Shown here: positions 12,600 to 17,971 of the stretch, piece by piece
Layout of the letters: the number at the start of each line of letters is the position of its first letter
How positions within the stretch are numbered: the stretch's first letter is position 1
NCBI GenBank assembly: GCA_903865885.1
Contig: CAIPLJ010000014.1
Span: 1-17,971, forward strand
Direction of reading: 5' to 3'
Source of the DNA: an uncultured Actinomycetes bacterium
GTDB lineage: Bacteria; Actinomycetota; Actinomycetes; Nanopelagicales; Nanopelagicaceae
DNA: 17,971 nucleotides
Notes under the pieces: model-generated
Databases searched by the model: none
What the model was told of the DNA's origin: nothing
What the model saw: the letters and a program-made list of their open reading frames with translations, nothing else
Program-made: the position numbers and the translations under genes

Positions 12600-14429
12600 A
12601 TGGCTAGAGCAGTCGGAATCGACTTAGGAACAACTAACAGCTGCGTATCAGTACTCGAAGGTGGAGAGCCAACGGTTATTGCAAATGCAGAAGGCGCTCG
12701 CACAACTCCATCGATCGTCGCATTCGCAAAGAATGGCGAAGTTCTTGTTGGTGAAGTTGCAAAGCGTCAATCAGTGACAAACGTCGAACGCACAATCCGT
12801 TCCGTAAAGCGTCACATGGGTACTAACTGGTCGATGGATATCGACGGCAAAAAGTACACCGCACAAGAAATTTCAGCGCGCGTATTACAGAAGTTAAAGC
12901 GCGATGCAGAGGCGTATCTCGGTGAGACAGTAACGGATGCAGTTATCACTGTTCCTGCTTACTTCAACGATGCACAACGCCAAGCAACAAAAGAAGCTGG
13001 CGAAATCGCCGGCCTCAATGTTCTTCGTATTATCAACGAACCAACTGCTGCAGCACTTGCATACGGTCTCGATAAAGCAGATCAAGAACAGACAATCCTT
13101 GTCTTCGACCTTGGCGGCGGAACATTCGACGTTTCACTATTGGAAATCGGCGACGGTGTTGTAGAAGTTAAAGCAACCAATGGTGATAACAACCTCGGTG
13201 GCGATGACTGGGATCAATCACTTGTTGATCACCTCGTTAAGACATTCGGATCTGCAAATGGCATCGATCTCACAAAAGATAAGATGGCGATGCAACGTAT
13301 CCGCGAAGCTGCTGAAAAAGCGAAGATCGAACTCTCATCTTCACAATCAGCAACAATCAACCTTCCATACATCACAGTTGATTCAGAGAAGAACCCACTG
13401 TTCCTTGATGAAACAATTACTCGCGCACAGTTCCAGTCATTGACTGCAGATCTACTCGAGCGATGCAAGAAGCCTTTCCAAGCAGTTCTCAAAGATGCTG
13501 GAATTCCTATCAACAAGATTCAATCAGTTGTTCTTGTTGGTGGATCAACGCGTATGCCTGCTGTTGTGGACTTAGTTCGCGAACTTACAGGCGGAAAAGA
13601 GCCAAATAAGGGCGTAAACCCTGATGAAGTAGTTGCAGTTGGTGCTTCCCTTCAAGCAGGTGTTCTTAAGGGCGAAGTAAAGGATGTATTGCTCCTCGAT
13701 GTCACACCGCTTTCTCTTGGTATCGAAACCAAGGGTGGAGTGATGACAAAGTTGATCGAACGCAACACAACTATTCCTACAAAGCGTTCAGAAATCTTTA
13801 CAACTGCTGATGACAATCAGCCAGCTGTTCAGATTCAGGCTTACCAAGGTGAGCGCGAGATGGCTGCATATAACAAGAAGCTCGGCATGTTCGAACTTAC
13901 TGGTATCGCACCTGCTCCACGCGGAGTCCCACAAGTTGAAGTGACATTCGATATCGATGCAAACGGAATCGTTCATGTATCTGCAAAGGATCTTGCAACA
14001 GGTAAAGAGCAAGGTATGACCATCACAGGTGGTTCTGCTCTTTCTAAGGATGAGATCGCACAGATGATGGCCGATGCTGAAGCACACGCTAATGAAGATA
14101 AACAGCGTCGTGAAGAAGCAGAGATCCGAAACACTGGAGATTCACTTGTCTACCAGACAGAAAAGTTCTTGACTGACAATGCAGATAAGTTCACCGAAGG
14201 TGAAGCTGCAACAAAGAAGGCTGAACTTGATGACGCACTTGCTCTATTAAAAACAGATCTCAATGGTGCAAACTTCGAATCAATCAAGTCAAATACTGAA
14301 AAGGTTTCGACTATGTCACAAGCACTCGGTGCGATGATGTATGCAAACGCATCAGCACAGACTGAAGGCGCTGCAACAGGATCTGAAGATCATGTTGAAG
14401 ATGCTGAAGTCGTTGAAGAAGGCGAATAA
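12600..14429 (+). CDS. dnaK: Molecular chaperone DnaK (Hsp70)
   Basis: A 609-residue Hsp70. The ATPase domain has GIDLGTTNSCVSV (6-18), INEPTAAALAYG (145-156), DLGGGTFDVSLLEIG (170-184) and LVGGSTRMPAV (312-322). The interdomain linker is DVLLLDVTPLSLG (362-374), followed by the substrate-binding domain and a C-terminal acidic tail. The segment after GTNW (about 74-85) is short, as in Gram-positive DnaK. AGAGGAG at 12586-12592 gives a strong ribosome site 7 bases before the ATG. It heads dnaK-grpE-dnaJ-hspR behind a HAIR operator. It folds and protects proteins with its co-chaperones GrpE and DnaJ. Confidence 0.99.
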   Translation: MARAVGIDLGTTNSCVSVLEGGEPTVIANAEGARTTPSIVAFAKNGEVLVGEVAKRQSVTNVERTIRSVKRHMGTNWSMDIDGKKYTAQEISARVLQKLKRDAEAYLGETVTDAVITVPAYFNDAQRQATKEAGEIAGLNVLRIINEPTAAALAYGLDKADQEQTILVFDLGGGTFDVSLLEIGDGVVEVKATNGDNNLGGDDWDQSLVDHLVKTFGSANGIDLTKDKMAMQRIREAAEKAKIELSSSQSATINLPYITVDSEKNPLFLDETITRAQFQSLTADLLERCKKPFQAVLKDAGIPINKIQSVVLVGGSTRMPAVVDLVRELTGGKEPNKGVNPDEVVAVGASLQAGVLKGEVKDVLLLDVTPLSLGIETKGGVMTKLIERNTTIPTKRSEIFTTADDNQPAVQIQAYQGEREMAAYNKKLGMFELTGIAPAPRGVPQVEVTFDIDANGIVHVSAKDLATGKEQGMTITGGSALSKDEIAQMMADAEAHANEDKQRREEAEIRNTGDSLVYQTEKFLTDNADKFTEGEAATKKAELDDALALLKTDLNGANFESIKSNTEKVSTMSQALGAMMYANASAQTEGAATGSEDHVEDAEVVEEGE

Positions 14430-14431
14430 GA

Positions 14432-14926
14432 ATGACAGATTCAACTTCTCCAGAAGTTGTTGATGAAGTTATAGAAGCTGTAGAAGAAGCTGCTGCACCG
14501 GTTCAGGAGACTGACCCGGTTGCAGCGCTCACAGCTGATTTACAACGACTTCAGGCCGAGTATGCCAACTACCGAAAGCGTGTAGAACGCGATCGCGCAG
14601 TTGCCCATGAAACGGCCATTGGTTCAGTACTTACCGAACTTCTTGCGATTCTCGACGATATCGACCGCGCCGCAGAACATAACGAGCTAACCGGTGGATT
14701 TAAGGCAGTTGCAGATCAAATGGCTGCAATCACCAATCGTTTCGGACTCGAGAAGTACGGGACCGAAGGCGATGCCTTTGACCCGCAGATTCACGAAGCG
14801 TTATTGCATGACACATCTGCCGATGTTGCAGTACCCACCGCTTCAAAGATTCTGCAGCCTGGTTATAAGTACAAAGAACGCATCTTGCGCCCTGCGCGAG
14901 TAGCGGTAACTGATCCGGAAAACTAA
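14432..14926 (+). CDS. grpE: Nucleotide exchange factor GrpE
   Basis: A 164-residue GrpE, the ADP-release factor of DnaK. An acidic, low-complexity N-terminus (1-30) leads into the long dimerising helix (about 30-75, LQRLQAEYANYRKRVERDR). The beta-domain carries the family signature: FDPQIHEALLHD, then ILQPGYKYKERILRPARVAV. It starts two bases after the dnaK stop, with its ribosome site inside the end of dnaK, so expression is coupled. dnaJ follows after 6 bp. It is slightly shorter than the E. coli protein, mainly at the N-terminus. Confidence 0.97.
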   Translation: MTDSTSPEVVDEVIEAVEEAAAPVQETDPVAALTADLQRLQAEYANYRKRVERDRAVAHETAIGSVLTELLAILDDIDRAAEHNELTGGFKAVADQMAAITNRFGLEKYGTEGDAFDPQIHEALLHDTSADVAVPTASKILQPGYKYKERILRPARVAVTDPEN

Positions 14927-14932
14927 TCAGAA

Positions 14933-15856
14933 ATGGCCGCTAAAGATCTCTACGAGAAGGACTTCTACAAAATCCTCGGGCTAGATAAGAAAGCAACACC
15001 CGATGAGATTAAGAAGAAGTACCGCTCTTTAGCGCGCGATTTACATCCTGATAAAAACCAAGGGGATTCAGCGCTCGAAGAGAAGTTCAAAGCAGTCTCT
15101 GAGGCATATGACATCTTGTCTGATTCGAAGAAGCGCGCCGAATATGATGAAGCACGTTCGCACTTTGAACGTGGCGGATTTCGTGCACCTACTGGAGGAC
15201 AGAACTTTCAAGGCGGAGATTTCTCCGACATCTTTGGTGGTGGTTCTTCACAAGATATCTTCGCCAATTTATTCGGTGGCGGCGGACGCCGCGGTCCACG
15301 TAAAGGTAGCGATCTACAAACGGATGCAACCATTACATTTAAAGAGTCAGTCTTTGGCACAACACTTGAATTAAAACTCAACACTGATGGCAATGGACCA
15401 CAAAATATCTCTGCGCGTGTTCCAGCGGGTGTTAACGATGGTGCAAAGATTCGCGTTAAAGGAAAAGGTGCACCAGGAGAAGCAGGACCTGGCGACTTGT
15501 TTATTGAGTTAAATGTAAAGCCCCACGCTACTTTTTCACGTAAGGGCGAGAACTTGTTATTAACACTGCCTGTTACATTTGCAGAAGCTGCTCTTGGTGC
15601 AGATATTAAAGTTCCCAATCTCTCTGGCGATGATGTCACTGTGCGATTGGCAGCAGGAACACCAACAGGGCGCGTACTGCGCGTTAAAGGCCGCGGTATT
15701 AAAAAAGGCGCGATCACTGGAGATTTACTTATTACCGTAGAAGTACAAGTACCGCGTCGAGTTGAAGGAAAAGCCGAAGAGGCAATAAAAGCTTTCGCTG
15801 CAGCTACCGCCGATCACGATATTCGCGCAGAATTTATAACAAAGGCAAAGTCATGA
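14933..15856 (+). CDS. dnaJ: DnaJ-family co-chaperone without zinc finger (class B)
   Basis: A 307-residue Hsp40 that stimulates DnaK ATPase. The J-domain spans about 9-75 with HPD at 38-40. A Gly/Phe-rich linker follows (about 83-125, FGGGSSQDIF, LFGGGGRRG). Two C-terminal beta-sandwich substrate domains come next (about 127-290; RVPAGVNDGAKIRVKGKG and AAGTPTGRVLRVKGRG). There is no cysteine in the protein, so the four CxxCxGxG zinc-binding repeats of classical DnaJ are completely missing; the layout is that of class B (CbpA/DnaJ2-like) proteins. Its position in the dnaK operon, where a zinc-finger DnaJ is usual, is unusual. It overlaps hspR by 4 bp (ATGA). Confidence 0.93.
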   Translation: MAAKDLYEKDFYKILGLDKKATPDEIKKKYRSLARDLHPDKNQGDSALEEKFKAVSEAYDILSDSKKRAEYDEARSHFERGGFRAPTGGQNFQGGDFSDIFGGGSSQDIFANLFGGGGRRGPRKGSDLQTDATITFKESVFGTTLELKLNTDGNGPQNISARVPAGVNDGAKIRVKGKGAPGEAGPGDLFIELNVKPHATFSRKGENLLLTLPVTFAEAALGADIKVPNLSGDDVTVRLAAGTPTGRVLRVKGRGIKKGAITGDLLITVEVQVPRRVEGKAEEAIKAFAAATADHDIRAEFITKAKS

Positions 15857-16263
15857 CAAACGATTTGCCAAAAAAAGAATTAACTAGCGAAGATCATCCA
15901 GATGATGATGCAGGGTTATATGTAATTTCAGTAGCGGCAGAACTCTCAGGGCTACATCCGCAAACGCTGCGTCAATATGACCGACTTGGTTTAGTTTCTC
16001 CCGATCGCACAGTTGGTCGCAACCGCCGATATTCGCTGCGCGATATTGCATCCCTTCGTATGGTGCAGCGACTTGTCGGTGAAGGAATTAACCATGCAGG
16101 CATTAAGCGCATCATCGAACTTGAAAGTGCGATGGCAAATATGGCTGTCGAGGTTGCAAAGCTTCGAATCGAAGTAGATGCGCTACTGCTTGAGAATCCA
16201 CCAAAGCAGTTATCAACACGTAAAAAATCAGATCTCATCATTTACAAAGAAGAAGATAAGTAG
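15853..16263 (+). CDS. hspR: Heat-shock repressor HspR (MerR family)
   Basis: A 136-residue MerR-type regulator. The helix-turn-helix is at about 23-43 (YVISVAAELSGLHPQTLRQYDRLGL). The wing follows (VSPDRTVGRNRRYSLRDI, 48-65), then a helical region ending in a basic tail. The motif LHPQTLRQYDRLGLVSP is typical of HspR, which binds HAIR operators and represses the dnaK operon with DnaK as co-repressor. A HAIR-like site lies upstream of dnaK, so a feedback loop is likely. Start overlaps the dnaJ stop by 4 bp. No further cysteine-rich effector domain is present. Confidence 0.95.
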   Translation: MTNDLPKKELTSEDHPDDDAGLYVISVAAELSGLHPQTLRQYDRLGLVSPDRTVGRNRRYSLRDIASLRMVQRLVGEGINHAGIKRIIELESAMANMAVEVAKLRIEVDALLLENPPKQLSTRKKSDLIIYKEEDK

Positions 16264-16278
16264 AGATAAGGTCAACCC

Positions 16279-16812
16279 ATGAGCGCACGCGAGAATCTAA
16301 AGAACGAAATCGTTAACAAGGCTGTAGTTCACGGAAAAGTTATTTTGTCTTCAGGAAAAGAGGCCGATTACTACGTAGATCTTCGCCGCGTCACACTCGA
16401 TCATGTTGCAGCACCCCTTGTTGGTGAAGTAATGCTCGAACTGACAAAAGACCTTGATTACGAAGCTGTAGGTGGGCTTACCCTCGGTGCTGACCCTGTC
16501 GCCACAGCAATGATGCATGTTGCAGCCTCACAAGGGCGCGCAATCGATTCTTTTGTAGTTCGCAAAGCTGAGAAAGCTCACGGGTTACAACGTCGCATTG
16601 AAGGACCTGATGTAAAAGGCAAGAAAGTTCTCGCTGTTGAAGATACTTCAACAACAGGTGGCTCAGTTCTCACAGCTGTTGAAGCACTTATCGAAGCTGG
16701 CGCAATAGTTGTTGGCGTTGCAGTGATTGTCGAACGCGGAGCAAAGCAGGCAATCCTTGATGCTGGCTATAAATATTATGCAGCGTACTCGCTACAAGAT
16801 TTAGGTCTGTAA
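16279..16812 (+). CDS. pyrE: Orotate phosphoribosyltransferase
   Basis: A 177-residue enzyme that joins orotate to PRPP to make orotidine-5'-phosphate in pyrimidine synthesis. The PRPP-binding signature VLAVEDTSTTGGS is at 117-129. FVVRKAEKAHG (92-102) supplies the mobile-loop catalytic lysines, and YYVDLRRVTL (31-40) is the N-terminal substrate segment. It begins 15 bp after hspR with AAGGT before the ATG, so it may be read through from the heat-shock operon; a separate promoter is not visible. In M. tuberculosis, pyrE also lies within the broad dnaK-clpB neighbourhood. It ends 15 bp from the opposing dedA-like gene. Confidence 0.96.
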   Translation: MSARENLKNEIVNKAVVHGKVILSSGKEADYYVDLRRVTLDHVAAPLVGEVMLELTKDLDYEAVGGLTLGADPVATAMMHVAASQGRAIDSFVVRKAEKAHGLQRRIEGPDVKGKKVLAVEDTSTTGGSVLTAVEALIEAGAIVVGVAVIVERGAKQAILDAGYKYYAAYSLQDLGL

Positions 16813-16816
16813 CTAA

Positions 16817-16831
16817 GTAATTTAGAATTAC
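16817..16831. terminator. Weak AT-rich inverted repeat between convergent pyrE and dedA-like genes
   Basis: GTAATT-TAG-AATTAC is a perfect 6-bp inverted repeat with a 3-base loop. It sits in the 15-bp gap between opposing stop codons and includes the dedA-like stop. It has few GC pairs and no U-tract, so at best it is a weak bidirectional terminator. Confidence 0.3.
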
Positions 16832-17478
16832 GAGTGATGCTTGCGGGTACTCCACTCGCGGAAGAATTCGATTGCAACTGGAATAAAACTAATTACAACA
16901 ATAAGCGCTACAACAGGCAAGAGATACTTATCGACAGACCCCTTGAGTTTCTCCCCAACAACATAACCAATCCCAAGCACAAGCTCAGTCCACAGCACAC
17001 CACCCAGTGCATTCCACATAAAGAATCTCTTTGTTGAGATATGTGTAATTCCAGCCATTGGATTGATCAGTGTGCGAATTACGGGAATAAATCTAGATAG
17101 AACCAACGCGCGACCTACTCCGTACTTCAGTAACCATTTCTCAGTTGATGCAACCCGTTGTTGATTAAAGATACGACCATCGGGGCGATCAAATAACTTA
17201 CGGCCAAATATGGCCCCAAGCATGTGACCTACCTGCGCTCCAATAATTGCGGCAAGAGGTGCACCGATAAATAACGGCGCAGCTTTCAGATGCGCTCCAC
17301 CCAAGATTGCAGCACCTGAACCGGAGGCTGCAACACCTGCAACAAAAAGAAGTGAATCACCAGGGAAGGCGAGCCCGATAAGGAGACCAGTCTCAGCAAA
17401 GATGATTGCAAGAATGCCAATCAGACCAAGGTCACCAACGATGGAATGTGCATCAAATAAATTTGCGGCGATATTCAT
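16828..17478 (-). CDS. DedA/VTT-family integral membrane protein
   Basis: A 216-residue DedA (SNARE-associated/VTT domain) protein. Hydrophobic segments are at about 12-35, 40-52, 66-92, 120-140, 155-175 and 184-205. Conserved family residues are visible: the acidic E29 in FAETGLL, FPGDSLLF (38-45), and the re-entrant RFIPVIRTLINPMAG (129-143) with two arginines. DedA proteins are linked to lipid-carrier or phospholipid scrambling and membrane-potential homeostasis; some are undecaprenyl-phosphate flippases. The specific substrate here cannot be read. It converges with pyrE and is 24 bp downstream of a LacI-type gene on the same strand, so co-transcription with that regulator is possible. Confidence 0.93.
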   Translation of the reverse strand: MNIAANLFDAHSIVGDLGLIGILAIIFAETGLLIGLAFPGDSLLFVAGVAASGSGAAILGGAHLKAAPLFIGAPLAAIIGAQVGHMLGAIFGRKLFDRPDGRIFNQQRVASTEKWLLKYGVGRALVLSRFIPVIRTLINPMAGITHISTKRFFMWNALGGVLWTELVLGIGYVVGEKLKGSVDKYLLPVVALIVVISFIPVAIEFFREWSTRKHHS

Positions 17479-17502
17479 ACCCGCGAGGATACGCGATGAA
17501 CC

Positions 17503-17971
17503 TTAAATTGCAGCAGTTGTATCGCGCACCATTAGGCTCAGAGGAACAACAATTTTGCGCCGTTCAATCGAGGGGTTAGCCACTTCTGCAATTGCTGCAG
17601 CCGCGGCAACCTGTCCCTCAAATTGCGGAGGCTGTGAAACTGTTGTCAAACCGATGTATTGCGCAATATCGTGATCATCAAAACCAATAACGGAAATATC
17701 TTCAGGTACACGCATACCTTTATTGCGAATAGCTTTTAGTGCGCCAAATGCCATCTCATCTGAATGACAAAAAATTGCTGTTGGCAATTTCTTACGCCGC
17801 AAGAAAGATTCCATTGCAATCTCAGATGTATAAATATTAAAATCACCTTGAATTTCCAGTTCAGGGTTCCACTCAACTCCAACTTCATTGAGTGCGTCTG
17901 CATAACCTTTGCTGCGGTTGCCAGATACATCGAAGTTGTATGCGGTTTCACGGGCGCCAGATAACACCGCA
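17503..17971 (-). CDS. LacI-family transcriptional regulator, C-terminal part (5' end outside window)
   Basis: The last about 156 residues of a LacI/GalR-type repressor; the frame runs open to the right edge, so the helix-turn-helix is not visible and the GTG at 17967 is internal. What remains is the second half of the periplasmic-binding-like effector domain: SGNRSKGYADAL, then PTAIFCHSDEMAFGALKAIR, then VPEDISVIGFDDHDIAQYIG and the LTTVSQPP segment. All are canonical for the family, which senses sugars or nucleosides. The effector and targets are unknown. The dedA-like gene follows after 24 bp. Confidence 0.93.
   Translation of the reverse strand, partial: AVLSGARETAYNFDVSGNRSKGYADALNEVGVEWNPELEIQGDFNIYTSEIAMESFLRRKKLPTAIFCHSDEMAFGALKAIRNKGMRVPEDISVIGFDDHDIAQYIGLTTVSQPPQFEGQVAAAAAIAEVANPSIERRKIVVPLSLMVRDTTAAI

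Noticed and set aside
15208..15717. 169-codon minus-strand open frame opposite dnaJ
   Set aside because: Antisense shadow of the Gly-rich linker and C-terminal domains; composition mirrors the dnaJ codons and no family is recognisable.
1..17971. CRISPR arrays, tRNA/rRNA genes, insertion sequences or prophage parts
   Set aside because: No regularly spaced repeats, cloverleaf-like sequences, transposase genes or integrase genes were seen; the region is core housekeeping DNA.

Overview
The window is the chromosomal replication-origin region of a low-GC actinobacterium. The gene order trxB-trxA-cwlM-like / parB-parA-rsmG-jag-yidC-yidD-rnpA-rpmH / dnaA-dnaN-recF-dciA is the classic actinobacterial origin block. 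The dnaK operon carries an HspR repressor gene and a HAIR-type operator, which is also an actinobacterial trait. Base composition is visibly below 50% GC, intergenic gaps are tiny and coding is very dense. This suggests a streamlined genome such as the freshwater acI lineage (Nanopelagicales). That placement is inference from style and synteny, not from a database search.

Layout: (1) 2-3033, plus strand: the end of thioredoxin reductase, thioredoxin, a CwlM-like peptidoglycan-amidase homologue with a degenerate active site, and a PLP aminotransferase. (2) 3058-7725, minus strand: a tightly packed block rpmH-rnpA-yidD-yidC-jag-rsmG-parA-parB, with one-base TAATG overlaps at three junctions and two parS-like sites, one inside parA and one over the rsmG start. 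(3) 7726-8004: divergent rpmH/dnaA regulatory region with a DnaA-box cluster and a 34-bp concentric palindrome. (4) 8005-12439, plus strand: dnaA, a second origin segment, dnaN, recF and dciA. The dnaA-dnaN gap holds DnaA-box-like sites, a CTA (DnaA-trio) run and an AT-rich palindrome. (5) 12440-16812, plus strand: HspR/HAIR-controlled dnaK-grpE-dnaJ-hspR followed by pyrE. (6) 16828-17971, minus strand: a DedA membrane protein and the C-terminal part of a LacI-family regulator cut by the window edge.

Functionally the window joins replication initiation (DnaA, clamp, RecF, DciA), origin segregation (ParA/ParB/parS), membrane insertion (YidC, YidD), RNA and ribosome maturation (RnpA, L34, RsmG), redox and envelope control (Trx, CwlM-like) and the Hsp70 chaperone system. 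gyrB/gyrA, which normally follow recF-dciA, are absent; the dnaK operon takes that place. I do not see a clearly new multi-gene system. The most interesting signals are non-coding (concentric palindrome, shared rpmH/dnaA promoter element, trio/DUE arrangement, coding-embedded parS) plus two unusual proteins (the amidase-like pseudoenzyme and a DnaJ lacking its zinc finger).
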